A DNA stretch of 64,000 nt, taken from positions 16,722,001-16,786,000 of the forward strand of contig NC_046676.1 in the NCBI RefSeq assembly GCF_003369915.1. The letters run 5' to 3'. Position 1 is the stretch's first letter; every line of letters starts with the position of its first letter. Under the pieces are notes generated by a model, which saw only the letters and a list, made by a program, of their open reading frames with translations, was not told where the DNA came from and did no database searches. Positions 1-12,403 of the stretch are shown in pieces. Made by a program: the position numbers and the translations under genes. The stretch comes from Drosophila miranda. Lineage: Eukaryota > Arthropoda > Insecta > Diptera > Drosophilidae.

Positions 1-152
1 GAAAATGGAAGAGCGGCAAAGAGATTCTTGCAATGGCAATGGCACAATGGTGCCGAGTATTATGTTCACTCACACTTTAGGCAATTTGAGGATACAACTG
101 AAGACATCACAATGAGCAGGATCTTACATCTACACTTTAAGTTGGTACCTAC

Positions 153-840
153 CGAATCCTCTTGTCTCATGAAGGGCATGTTCTTCAAGTCGTCACAAAT
201 TATCTTCACTGGCTTTGGGTACGGATAGTGCACTAGCTTTAATCCGGTGTTCTTCTCCAAGATGAACTGAGAGAACCACTTGTTAAACCGGTCGCCACAA
301 AGCTTAGCATCAACGGGGGCACCCCAAATGGATGTACGCAAATCCTGGCCAGGACTCTCCAAGTTCTTGAAATCAAGTTCCAATTCGGGCATTTCTGGTG
401 CGCTAATTATGAGACCATTGTCCGAGACTTGCCATGGCTTTATTAACTTCATATGGGGATAACCTCTTGCCGTCACCATAGTGTTATTTTCATCGAGTAG
501 CATTAATGTGCGATCGCGTATTCCATCGATTGACATACCAAGTACATCGCAATCGTACTCGCGGCACGGTGCCGAGTCAAGTGAAGCACAGGACTTGATT
601 GGAAATAAGTTGATCCGCTGCAGCGTTCCCACGCGCCTCCACTTCTGGGGCATAGCATCTCGGTATTGTAAATAGCGGCGGTAGAGAAAAAGCTCGCCCC
701 TCCCACCACTGCCAAGCCAACGCCCACTCCGAAGAGTGTCTTCGGACTAATGTCCAAGCTGGAGCTGCTGTCTACAGGGAAGCAAGTCTAATTTCTTGGT
801 CTACTGTCGACATGCCAAATTATTTTCACTTACTTGCCAT
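153..840 (-). CDS. mARC: Mitochondrial amidoxime-reducing component (mARC, MOSC family), partial and frameshifted
   Basis: Molybdenum-cofactor enzyme of the outer mitochondrial membrane that reduces N-hydroxylated compounds with cytochrome b5. Exon 1 is 840-834 (ATG GCA A, donor GTAAGT). Exon 2 runs from 771 (acceptor CCCTGTAG) to 153, where a GTAGGT donor leads to further exons beyond the left edge. The N-terminus has a short hydrophobic anchor (LFGVGVGLAVVGGASFF), followed in another frame by the MOSC N-terminal barrel beginning MPQKWRRVGTLQRIN. The family Cys-Gly-Asp (KLCGD) is present. The anchor and the barrel are in different frames: an A run at 687-691 is one base short of the length that would join them. 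This is either a sequencing or assembly error or a real disabling mutation. The C-terminal part of the MOSC domain is outside the window. Family identity is strong; the intactness of this allele is not. Confidence 0.85.
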
Positions 841-902
841 CGTCTTAAAATTTCTTTTAGTTATCACACCTGTTGCTTTCTCTGCGCCTAAAGCTCAACT
901 GA

Positions 903-1097
903 TTAGTTGATGACGAAAGCTTCTTTTGTGTAGATCATGTCGATGGCTGGAAAAATCGTGTGCAATGCATTCTTAACTCCCACCCAGTTCATTATATACA
1001 GAATTTGAATAGATTTGAAAATGCCTATAAGTCCTTTCTTTGATATAAACAGGTCCAGGCATTTTATTTTATTAATCTGCTGCTCCGGGCTATACAT
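903..1097 (-). CDS. Possible 64-residue small ORF upstream of mARC
   Basis: Complete ATG-to-TAA reading frame of 64 codons lying 62 bases upstream of the mARC start codon on the same strand, and downstream of the DRE at 1123. A mARC transcript starting near that DRE would carry it as an upstream cistron. The peptide starts MYSPEQQ and has one moderately hydrophobic stretch (GIFKSIQILYIMNW). I do not recognise it. An open frame of this length can occur by chance, so this is only a candidate uORF or dicistronic peptide. Confidence 0.25.
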   Translation of the reverse strand: MYSPEQQINKIKCLDLFISKKGLIGIFKSIQILYIMNWVGVKNALHTIFPAIDMIYTKEAFVIN

Positions 1098-1122
1098 TTT
1101 TGCATCCCATCCCTGTCAGGTC

Positions 1123-1130
1123 TATCGATA
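1123..1130. promoter_or_regulatory. DRE element TATCGATA between mARC and Lsm11
   Basis: A perfect palindromic DREF-binding site lies in the 390-bp gap between the divergent mARC (minus) and Lsm11 (plus) start codons, about 100 bp before the Lsm11 ATG. DRE sites are typical of housekeeping fly promoters. It probably serves Lsm11 and possibly both genes. Confidence 0.6.
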
Positions 1131-1230
1131 AGAGTAGTCGCCATCAAGCCGGCACGCAGAATTGTTGTGATTTGATTTGTAAAAGGAGAGAGAACAAAAC
1201 AAAGAGAAAAAGAGAAGAAATCGCCACAAA

Positions 1231-2019
1231 ATGAATGACAACGAAGCTATGGAGCCGCATACGGAAACACGTGAAGTGTCAGCAGCCCCAGATCCTGAGC
1301 TGGATGTATGCAGCGAACACTTTAACCCACTGCGAGCGCTCTATGAGCCAAATTATAAAATAACAGAAGTACCTCCGAAAGTGCTGTATCAAAACCTAGC
1401 CGCTTTCGAGAGTGCTCTTAAAAAGTTTGGAGTATGGCAACTGAACAAGAGACAGAAATCTGGAACGTCGGCGGGACCTGGCCAAGCAGACCAAAAGTCT
1501 TCTTTGCCTTGCACTTCCAAGTCTGTGATGGTGCTGGAAGAAGCTCCCCAGCGTCGTTTTGAGCCCCATCAAATGCCAATGGTCAGCACTGTAAACAAGA
1601 AACATCAACGGAATATTTTTACATACATGGAGACGACGGTGGGCCCCCTAGAACTGTTGAAGAAATGCATAGTCGCACCAGCTCTAGAGAACAATTCAAA
1701 GATCCGCGTGCGGGTGGTAGTCCGCAAGGAACGAGAGATAGGTGGCAGTGTCGAAGGCGAATTGGTGGCCTACGATAAACAGTGGAATCTCCTCTTGAGG
1801 AATGGCACAGAGACATGGAAGCGGCGCAAATACAATTTTGGAGAGCAGAAACTTTGTGGAGCGCCTGTTGATTGCAGTGCTCGTCTTAGGGATTTAGGAA
1901 TAGTTCTTCCCACAGTAGAGGTGAAGAGCTTGAATCGAAAGAATGTACAGGTAAAACGGGACCTGCCACAGGTCTTAATACGAGGGGAAAATGTGGTACT
2001 AGTAAGTTTAATTGATTAA
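1231..2019 (+). CDS. Lsm11: U7 snRNA-associated Sm-like protein LSM11
   Basis: Single-exon 262-residue protein, the Sm-like subunit that replaces SmD2 in the U7 snRNP ring and acts in 3'-end cleavage of replication-dependent histone pre-mRNAs in the nucleus. The N-terminal motif LDVCSEHFNPLRALY (about residues 25-39) matches the conserved FLASH-contacting region of the family. The split Sm fold is visible: Sm1 around residues 130-200 (GPLELLKKCI, then ELVAYDKQWNLLL) and Sm2 near the C-terminus (QVLIRGENVVLVSL), separated by a basic spacer. The ATG at 1231 is preceded by CACAAA, a good fly Kozak context. It is divergent from mARC, and its 3' end converges on the INO80E-like gene. Identity is secure. 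Confidence 0.93.
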   Translation: MNDNEAMEPHTETREVSAAPDPELDVCSEHFNPLRALYEPNYKITEVPPKVLYQNLAAFESALKKFGVWQLNKRQKSGTSAGPGQADQKSSLPCTSKSVMVLEEAPQRRFEPHQMPMVSTVNKKHQRNIFTYMETTVGPLELLKKCIVAPALENNSKIRVRVVVRKEREIGGSVEGELVAYDKQWNLLLRNGTETWKRRKYNFGEQKLCGAPVDCSARLRDLGIVLPTVEVKSLNRKNVQVKRDLPQVLIRGENVVLVSLID

Positions 2020-2494
2020 GATGAAGACAACTAGTAGAAATTATCAATAGCTATCAATCAGCCAGGCTCCCTTTTCCACAAGCACAAAAGTTGTTCGATT
2101 TACTTTTAAATACACATAAATTGGGGCTCCCGGTTTCACATTCCGCAAGATTTAATCGTTTTCAAAACGAAAACATTTTTGTTGACGAAATGAAACGAAA
2201 CGACCCTTAATTGCCAAAAGGAAAAAAGTAGATGACTTATTGATGCATTATCATAAACGTGACACCTTTTTGTAACTCAACTTTTGCTTTCTTAATAAAT
2301 AATTTTATTTTAACCCAACCTCAAATTTGGCTCGGAAAAAATTGGCCAGGGCAACCACAATTTTCGTTTTGGTGCAAGCAGCAAAAATATGTGAAAACTG
2401 GAGAACCTTAAAACGAAAACGAAACGTTTTGGCTGAAAACGTAATCCGCAAAAATAAATGAAAAACGGAGCCTGCCTGAATGTGTATTTTTATA
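2020..2494. other. Convergent 3' untranslated region of Lsm11 and the INO80E-like gene
   Basis: No coding region is seen here. A plus-strand poly(A) signal AATAAA at 2294-2299 suits Lsm11. A minus-strand AATAAA (TTTATT at 2304-2309) suits the opposing gene. The two signals lie within 16 bp, so the mature 3' ends should overlap. The rest is AT-rich with short repeats of the type AAAACGAAAAC. Confidence 0.55.
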
Positions 2495-3502
2495 TTAAGT
2501 GGTGTACTCCATTGCAACGCACTCTTCAGCGGCTACCTCTTGTGAATGTGAGTCGTCCTCCATCAGATGGTGCAAGCTTTCATTGGGATAGCTAGCAAAG
2601 GCATAAAAGTAAAATATTTCATAGAAAAAAATTAAATATCGTTCAAGATTTACCATTTAGATGGGCTTTCATCGCTGAGCATTGTTGTGGGAACAGTGGC
2701 CGAAGTACACTCTGGGCTCATAAGTTCTATTGGCGTCGGACGTCGCTCTTGCAACTGACGTGTGATCTCAGCTGTGCTTAGGGAGACAGCTGAAAGTAGC
2801 GGCTGTTGAGAAGGAGGTACTGTGGCCGTCAGCTGCCGTTTCCCGGCTGCCTGCTGTCCGTGGTTTGACGACAGCGCTCCAGTCAATACTTTGCGTCTGC
2901 GACCACGAGCGGCACCAACAATAGGCTGGTGAGGCGGAGTTGCAGTTGCAACGGATGCTCCCTTTTCTTTGTACTTTTTTCGAATGGTCTCCTTCGGTGT
3001 CTGCGAGCCTCCAGCTGCTGTGGACGTGGATGGCGTGGCTTGTTCCGAATCGGAGCTGTCTGTGGCCTCGCTGTCACTTGAGTCCTTGGCGGGGTGCTCG
3101 TACAGCAGCAAACGATCAAGAAGGAAAGTACGGTCTCGAGACACCTTTAGTAAGCGTCGCTGATTCGTGTGCAGCAAATCCTGAAAGTACTCGTTTTCCT
3201 GCAGGCACATAACAATATAATATAATGATATTCCGTGGGAAAAACTCTCGCCGATCCCTTACATAAATGAGAAACTTCAGTTTTCGCTTCAAGTTCTTGT
3301 AACGATCCTTGTAATCTACGGCACTCGCATTATTCGCCGTTCCTGCAGACGCTGAAGATGAACTTGCTGGTGCTCCCCTGGCGTTCGCATGGCCAATGTT
3401 CCGCGCGGGCTGTTCCTCATCGCTCTCCTGCTGATGAGGCTCGTCCTTAACAGCGCCCTCCTCTTGATTGGCAAGGGATCGACAGTACCAGCCCTCAAGC
3501 AT
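2495..3502 (-). CDS. INO80E: INO80 complex subunit E-like protein
   Basis: Three exons, 3502-3263, 3198-2654 and 2591-2495, all with consensus GT/AG borders and consistent phase, giving 293 residues. The segment spanning the first junction ([18 protein letters not shown] joined to ENEYFQ) and the following helix ([18 protein letters not shown]) correspond closely to the coiled-coil core of vertebrate INO80E, a small subunit of the INO80 chromatin remodeller. After it comes an acidic [13 protein letters not shown] stretch, also seen in the vertebrate protein, then a low-complexity basic and polar tail. The N-terminal 60 residues are Ala/Ser-rich and acidic. Its promoter side holds a DRE-type site at 3599. 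The role in INO80 is inferred from the core motif only. Confidence 0.8.
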
Positions 3503-3799
3503 GTTATTTTTTTAATGTAATTTGTGTTTGTTAATTTTATTTTCCTTATACCACAGAGATGGGAGCGCAACGATAGGTTAGGCAACGATAATATTACTTA
3601 TCGATTCATATACATCGGCTATCGGTTGTGAAAATTTATTTGAACAAAAACTCAACCGAATTAACTGCTATTTGCGAGGTCCTTGAATCCTTTCGAATGT
3701 GTAAATATACTTTTCTTTCTATTCTTTCTAGTTGTGATTTATTTAAAACCGAATTTTCTCTGGACTTTTTATTAAAGGCTCTAGGTTTGGTTTCCATTC
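3503..3799. promoter_or_regulatory. Promoter region of the INO80E-like gene with DRE-type site
   Basis: The 297-bp spacer separates the INO80E-like start and the Hao stop codon. TATCGATT at 3599-3606 fits the DRE consensus WATCGATW and lies about 100 bp upstream of the 3502 ATG. Nearby TCGATT/ATCGG repeats (3600-3625) may be weaker copies. The right half is AT-rich 3' flank of the Hao gene. I see no gene. Confidence 0.45.
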
Positions 3800-4964
3800 T
3801 CAAAGCTTTGAATATAGCGACTCATGCACCACCATCGACGATTGAATATCTTTCAGTGTTTGGCAGCCGATCAATGCCATTGTGATCTCGAAATCCTTTC
3901 TGAGCACACCCAACATTTCCTCAACACCCATCTGTCCGTTGTACGCTAGACCCCAGACAGCAGGGCGACCGACAAAGACAGTCTTGGCTCCCAGAGCTAG
4001 GGCTTTGAAGATATCATTACCCTGCATGATTCCCCCATCCAGCATAACCAGCAGGTCATTGCCCACAGCCTTCGCCACTTCGGGAAGGGCCTCTATCGAG
4101 GCTGGGACTGTGTCTATTTGGCGGGCTCCATGATTGGACACGATGATCCCGGCGCAGCCAAACTCTTTGGCGAGCACAGCGTCCTCTGCAGTCAAAATAC
4201 CCTTTACGACGATGGGCAGGTGAGTAATGCTCTTCAGCCACTTGATATCCTGCCAGGTTATAGTGGGATCGAACTGGCTGGACACGTACTCATTGATGCC
4301 AGAGGCGCCCATTGAAGTAGTGGCCACGCCGGTGGCCTTCACACCCTGGAAGTTGGCCAAAGTCAAGTGGGATGGTAAGCTGAAGTTATTGCGAACATCA
4401 GCACGGCGATGTCCGAAGATTGGGGCATCAATGGTCAGGACAAGAGCCTTGAAATTGGCCTTCTCCGCACGGCGTACCAGTTTCTCAGTAATTGTGCTGT
4501 AATCAAAAAGAGAAGGCAGGACTGTTCAGATATGAGGGCTTTGAAAGGATCTATGCCTACCGGTCTTTGTAGATGTACAACTGGAACCATTTGCAGGTGT
4601 CGGGCGCGCCGGCGGCCAAGTCCTCCAGCGATGTGGTCGAGAGGGTGCTGAGAATGAATATGGATCCGGCTTTTCCAGCAGCTCTTGCATTGCCCACTTC
4701 GCCATCTGAATGAGCCATTTTCTGCATTGCAGTCGGTGCAATGCCAAGTGGCCATTTCATTTGCTCTCCAAAGATCGAACAGCTAATGTCCAGGCGGGAA
4801 ACGTCTCTCAGGCACCGGGGACGGAGGCGTAGTCTTCGGAAGGCTTCACGATTTAGCCCCAGTGTAAACTGCTCCCCTGCCCCGCTTCTGTAATAGTCCA
4901 GTGCATTTTTTTCCAGCTTCCCTGCTGCTTTCTTCTCAAAGTCCTCCACACACACCAACGCCAT
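3800..4964 (-). CDS. Hao: Peroxisomal (S)-2-hydroxyacid (glycolate) oxidase
   Basis: FMN enzyme oxidising glycolate and related 2-hydroxyacids to 2-oxoacids with release of H2O2. Two exons, 4964-4561 and 4496-3800, are joined through the Arg of YKDR|TITEKL, giving 366 residues, the usual family length. Family residues are visible: LDYYRSGAGEQFTL with the active-site Tyr, LTIDAPIFGHRRADVRNNF with FMN-loop Asp and Arg, the Lys of VVKGI, and SNHGARQID with catalytic His and substrate-binding Arg. The last residues are SLYSKL, a canonical PTS1 peroxisomal import signal. MALV at 4964 is chosen as start because it aligns with the family N-terminus; a TTG-type extension upstream is unlikely. It lies next to Pex6, whose product is needed for import of PTS1 cargo. 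From memory the D. melanogaster counterpart is CG18003. Confidence 0.93.
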
Positions 4965-5463
4965 GTCCGCAGTCAAGTTACGTAACAAGTGAATGGAAAT
5001 GGTGTACAATTTTTGTTAGCACTTCTCGCCGCACTGCCCAGAGTCAAACTGAATCCACCGCAGATTAAAGACGAGCATCAACAGCTTCCCCTCGGTTGGG
5101 TCCATAAACCCACATAGCGATAAGCGCGCTGTCTGCCAGGGAACAACTGATAACGGACACCTGACCCTCTCCTCCACAAACGAAGGCAAGACCGAATCAG
5201 ACGACGTAGTTTCCCAGACTACATGGGGGGTTGCAGTCGATGATCAGGCACTGGTGTTGTGTCCACTTTCGTTTGGCAAGGCCAAGGTTAAATGCTATCA
5301 CGTACCTTTTATATACTTCAAATGGGTTCAAAGTGGAGCATGGAAGGAAGAAAAAGAGCCAATACTCGCTTGTAGAACTATCAACAGTTTGATTCAAAAA
5401 AAATAATTTAAAAATCTAGAACAACCAATTGCTACACCTAGATAACGATCTATAGGCAGGCCA
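4965..5463. other. Spacer between Pex6 3' end and Hao 5' end
   Basis: About 500 bp without a credible coding region. The part nearest 4965 should hold the Hao promoter and leader; the part nearest 5463 is the Pex6 3' UTR (AT-rich, 5395-5463). I found no clear DRE, motif 1 or TATA element. Confidence 0.4.
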
Positions 5464-8337
<2,874 letters not shown>

Positions 8338-8588
8338 TTTTACCAAACAGAGACAAACACAATACAATCTACAGGTGCAAGGGTTAGATACCGTGGATCG
8401 GAGAGTCAAAGTTCAAGGAGTTGGAGGAAGGACAGCAAACAGATACACTAAAATAAGCAATAAGTTAGGCTCTCGTACCAAAAAAGCTTATTACGCTTAG
8501 TACTTTACGATTTATTATCATTTTAACGCTTATTTTTACCTTTTTTATTATTACTCGCCTCTTCATTTTCTCTTATAATCAGTGGACT

Positions 8589-8596
8589 TATCGATA
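8589..8596. promoter_or_regulatory. DRE TATCGATA upstream of Pex6
   Basis: A perfect DRE, followed at once by AAAATATACCG, an imperfect motif 6 in inverse orientation, and by a second AAATATACCG at about 8617. The pair lies 250-290 bp before the Pex6 start codon and forms the near end of the repeat array to its right. A related sequence lies in front of PheRS-m near 47.4 kb. Confidence 0.5.
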
Positions 8597-9090
8597 AAAT
8601 ATACCGTCTTATTTTAAAAATATACCGCAAATATACTGACGAATTCAAGATCTATTTTACAAATTCCTCGTTTTTGATATTCCGTGGAATATTCTCAGCT
8701 ATATAGCACATTTAGCCATGCCCGCATAATTTTATGCCGTAGATGAATAAATTTTATTCAAGATTGGCTAGTTTTTAATCCTTGCTTTTATTGTATTTTG
8801 GCTAAAACAAGGTTTGAACAAAATAGTTCAACAAAAAAACAGTCGCAATGTTGCTGGTATTTGAAGACATGATGCGTGTATAGGCCTTTGTGCACCCTAT
8901 TTCGTTAATTTTATATGGAGATCAAACGGAATTTATTGAGACCTTTTCTCAAATTGATATTATTAAGACATATTCAAGTACATTATTAGTATCTTGTGTA
9001 TATTTATGTGGATCCTGATACCTACTGAGCCTTGGAAGACAAACATTTTCTAAACTCTATAGCATCCATTTCCCCCAGGGTATGTTTGCA
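8589..9090 (+). repeat. Left inverted-duplication array, unit A
   Basis: AT-rich segment of about 500 bp. Landmarks in order: AATATACTGACGAA (about 8627), CGTTTTTGATATTCCGTGGAATATT (about 8670), GCATAATTTTAT (about 8725), TTTTATTGTATTTTGGC (about 8788), TGTTGCTGGTATTTG (about 8851), CCCTATTTCGTTAATTTTATA (about 8897), and CATCCATTTCCC (about 9064). The first part matches the reverse complement of 47170-47430 at roughly three bases in four by eye. I see no transposase ORF. It may be a dispersed repeat or duplicated single-copy DNA. Confidence 0.7.
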
Positions 9091-9147
9091 TGGAATGGGA
9101 CTCATTGTTGTCAACCGGTTATGACGACTAATTCCTGGTTATTCTTT

Positions 9148-9665
9148 CTTCCGTCGAATATTCCCAGCCTATATAGATCTCTCAGTTTAGCCCAAATAGT
9201 TTTATATGATTGTTGAATCAATTTTGATCAGGATTAACTACTTTTAAGTACTTGAAGGTTTTTTGTTTTGACAAAAACACGGTTTCAACAAAAGTGTTCA
9301 ATAGTCGCAGGTTGTGACGTCAATGTTGCTAGTATTTGCAGACTCATTTCTTGTCAACCAGAGTGTGGGCATTTGTATACCCTATTTCGTGAATATTATA
9401 TAAAGATACTATTTTCCCAGCTGCTTTCAAACGTAATCAATAAAGACCTTGTCTTAGATTGCATTTTTGTTGGTCCATTCATGCATTTGATTAGGTGTTT
9501 GTAAATAAATTCTGATCGCAGTACCAGTTCTTGGTCTCTGTAGACAGACGATGAGCTGCACAATATCGTTTAAAACAGAGGCTATCTAGTTTCTGCATTA
9601 ATTAGAGCCTGGAATGACACACATATCCGCAATTCTATATCATCCATTTCCCAGGGTATTCAAAA
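9148..9665 (+). repeat. Left inverted-duplication array, unit B
   Basis: A second diverged copy of unit A in the same orientation, with the same landmarks: TTCCGTCGAATATTC (about 9151), TTTTGTTTTGACAAAAACACGG (about 9260), TGTTGCTAGTATTTGCAGAC (about 9323), TATACCCTATTTCGTGAATATTATA (about 9376), AATCAATAAAGACCTTGTC (about 9435), and CATCCATTTCCCAGGGTAT (about 9642). It matches the reverse complement of about 46830-47130, including the GTGTGGGCATTTGTATACCC segment. No coding capacity was seen. Confidence 0.7.
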
Positions 9666-9881
9666 TTTTGCTCAATCCACGTAATGTTGAGGGACAGTGC
9701 TGCCCAATTTCACGGCACATGAGTCTGGCCCATACAAATTAATGTTGCCAATAACATAAAACGTAAGAGAACGTAAGTGAGTATGGAATGTAAGGGACAT
9801 TGTTGAGGGGATTGCTTTTATTGGATTTCTATATAACGTTGAAAATTAAATTTAATAGATTTACGAAATTGAATAAATATT

Positions 9882-9893
9882 AAATATACCGAA
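9882..9893 (-). promoter_or_regulatory. Core promoter motif 6 upstream of Taf5
   Basis: The reverse strand reads TTCGGTATATTT, fitting the fly core-promoter motif 6 consensus KTYRGTATWTTT. A second AAAAATACCGTAAA follows at about 9901. They lie 120-140 bp before the Taf5 ATG, with TCGCTTGAGAGTG-type housekeeping leader sequence between. Confidence 0.5.
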
Positions 9894-10022
9894 AAGTATT
9901 AAAAATACCGTAAATTGGCACCACCGATAATATGGATGTTATCGCTTGAGAGTGCTGTCTGGCAACTCTGCAGACTCGGCAAAACAAAATAGAGAAGCGT
10001 AAAAAATTAAATTTTTCTTTAA

Positions 10023-12131
10023 ATGAGCCTAGAAATGAGCAACACAAATGGTGGAAACGGCATCCAACGCTCCCAGGACAAGCGGGAGCTGCTCTGTCTC
10101 CTGAAACTTCTAAAAAAATACCAACTGAAGAGCACAGAGGAGCTGCTCTGCCAAGAGGCCAATGTGAGCCCTGCGGATCTGTCGGCAATCAGCGAAACAG
10201 ATGTACAGCAGGTACTCGGCGCTGCTTTGGGGCTGGGCGAGGGTGAGAAAGAGCCGCCGCGGCCTGCTCCGTTGGAAACAAAGCAGACAGCGGTGACTGA
10301 GGCCAATGCGGCGGAGGCATTGGCCAAATTCATTGGAGACGACAGCTTCGACGCCCAGCAGCACGAGCAGGCCTACGAAGATCTGCGCTCATTCGTGGAG
10401 GATTCGTTGGACATATATAAGCATGAGCTGTCTATGTTATTGTATCCCATATTGGTGCAAATCTATTTCAAGATGCTCGCCATCGGACAAAAGGAAAAGG
10501 CACGCGCGTTCATCGAGAAGTACAAATCCGATCTCGACGGCTACTACATAGAGGGGCTTTTCAACTTGCTGATGCTGACCAAACCGGAGGAGCTGCTGGA
10601 TAACGATCTGGTCGTTGCTATGGAAATGGATAAGTTTGTCATTCGGATGTCCAGGGACTCCCATTCGCTGTTCAAGCGTCACATCCAGGACCGCAGGCAG
10701 GAGGTAGTGGCAGATATCGTGGCCAAGTATTTACATTTCGATACATATGAAGGCATGGCTCGGAACAAGCTGCAATGCGTTGCCACTGCAGGCTCCCACA
10801 TCGGAGAGGCCAAGAGGCAAGACAACAAGATGAGGGTGTACTATGGACTGCTCAAGGAGGTGGACTTTCAAACGCTGACCACGCCAGCTCCGGCCCCAGA
10901 AGAGGAAGACGATGATCCGGATGCTCCAGATCGCCCAAAGAAGAAAAAGCCCAAAAAGGATCCGCTGCTGTCCAAGAAATCAAAGTCGGACCCCAACGCT
11001 CCTTCCATAGATAGGATACCCTTGCCTGAGCTCAAGGACTCTGATAAGCTGCTCAAGCTAAAGGCCCTGAGGGAAGCCAGCAAACGCATGGCCCTCGGCA
11101 GAGACCAGCTTCCCTCCGCAGTGTTCTACACGGTACTTAACTCCCAACAAGGCGTCACTTGTGCCGAGATCTCAGAGGATTCCACAATGGTGGCCTGCGG
11201 ATTTGCAGACTCCAGTATCAGGATATGGTCCCTGACGCCCGCCAAGCTGCGTACCCTCAAGGAAGCCGATGCTCTGAGGGAGCTCGACAAGGAGTCTGCG
11301 GATATTAATGTACGCATGCTGGACGACCGCAGTGGGGAAACAACAAGGAACTTCCTGGGTCACACAGGGCCTGTCTATCGCTGTGCCTTTGCGCCCGAAA
11401 TGAACCTGCTCCTATCGTGCTCCGAAGACAGCACCATACGATTGTGGTCTCTTCTCACGTGGTCCTGTGTTGTGACCTACCGCGGTCACGTCTACCCCGT
11501 CTGGGATGTTCGATTTGCCCCGCATGGATATTACTTTGTGTCATGCTCTTACGACAAAACGGCTCGCTTGTGGTCGACAGACTCAAATCAGGCCCTCAGA
11601 GTCTTCGTTGGTCACCTATCAGACGTGGACTGCGTCCAGTTTCATCCAAATTCAAATTACGTGGCCACTGGTTCCAGTGATCGGACTGTGCGGCTCTGGG
11701 ACAACATGACGGGCCAGTCGGTGCGCCTAATGACGGGTCACAAGGGATCTGTCAGTGCCCTTGCCTTCTCCACCTGTGGACGATATCTAGCCTCTGGTTC
11801 CACCGACAACAACATCATAATCTGGGACTTGTCGAATGGTTCCCTCGTGACCACCTTACTGAGACACACCAGCACCGTAACGACGATAACCTTCAGCCGC
11901 GATGGAACTCTCCTGGCAGCCGCTGGCCTGGACAACAACCTGACCCTCTGGGACTTCCACAAGGTCACCGATGACTACATAAGCAATCACATTACGGTGT
12001 CGCACCATCAGGATGAGAACGATGAGGACGTCTACCTGTTGCGCACGTTCCCCAGCAAGAACTCCCCCTTTGTCACCCTTCACTTCACGCGCCGCAATCT
12101 GCTCATGTGCGTGGGACTCTTCAAGAGTTAG
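10023..12131 (+). CDS. Taf5: Transcription initiation factor TFIID subunit 5 (TAF5)
   Basis: Intronless 702-residue TAF5, a scaffold subunit of TFIID in RNA polymerase II initiation. The order of domains is typical: a LisH-like helix pair at about residues 20-55 (LCLLKLLKKYQLKSTEELL), the NTD2 domain at about 100-230 (YEDLRSFVEDSLDIYKHEL through KFVIRMSRDSHSLF), an acidic-then-lysine-rich linker at about 290-330, and WD40 repeats from about 370 to 655. At least six blades are clear, with family dipeptides such as GHTGPVYRCAF, GHVYPVWDVRF, GHLSDVDCVQF and GHKGSVSALAF. The ATG at 10023 is the first in frame; a second Met follows five residues later. Its 3' end converges on nclb. An intact gene; identity is secure. 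Confidence 0.96.
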   Translation: MSLEMSNTNGGNGIQRSQDKRELLCLLKLLKKYQLKSTEELLCQEANVSPADLSAISETDVQQVLGAALGLGEGEKEPPRPAPLETKQTAVTEANAAEALAKFIGDDSFDAQQHEQAYEDLRSFVEDSLDIYKHELSMLLYPILVQIYFKMLAIGQKEKARAFIEKYKSDLDGYYIEGLFNLLMLTKPEELLDNDLVVAMEMDKFVIRMSRDSHSLFKRHIQDRRQEVVADIVAKYLHFDTYEGMARNKLQCVATAGSHIGEAKRQDNKMRVYYGLLKEVDFQTLTTPAPAPEEEDDDPDAPDRPKKKKPKKDPLLSKKSKSDPNAPSIDRIPLPELKDSDKLLKLKALREASKRMALGRDQLPSAVFYTVLNSQQGVTCAEISEDSTMVACGFADSSIRIWSLTPAKLRTLKEADALRELDKESADINVRMLDDRSGETTRNFLGHTGPVYRCAFAPEMNLLLSCSEDSTIRLWSLLTWSCVVTYRGHVYPVWDVRFAPHGYYFVSCSYDKTARLWSTDSNQALRVFVGHLSDVDCVQFHPNSNYVATGSSDRTVRLWDNMTGQSVRLMTGHKGSVSALAFSTCGRYLASGSTDNNIIIWDLSNGSLVTTLLRHTSTVTTITFSRDGTLLAAAGLDNNLTLWDFHKVTDDYISNHITVSHHQDENDEDVYLLRTFPSKNSPFVTLHFTRRNLLMCVGLFKS

Positions 12132-12267
12132 GCCGCAGTTTAGTTTATTAAATATACGTAACGTAGTCTTAAGGATTCAGATGATGTTTTACCATCTTAT
12201 AAAGTTAGCAAGTGTCTGATTATCAAATTAAAACCAACCTGATTTATTTGATCTACATACATATATA

Positions 12268-12273
12268 ATAAAT
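12268..12273 (+). terminator. Poly(A) signal AATAAA of Taf5
   Basis: AATAAA about 140 bp after the Taf5 stop codon in an AT-rich 3' flank. It is the best polyadenylation signal before the opposing nclb 3' end. Confidence 0.5.
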
Positions 12274-12403
12274 GTCAATTCTGTACATTTCTACTCTATT
12301 TTGGATAAGGTTAAAGGTGAAACGAGGTTATTAAATGTTCTTAAATCGTGAATACAAAACATCCGCATATACATTCAATGAATACGCCACTACGCCAGGA
12401 ATC

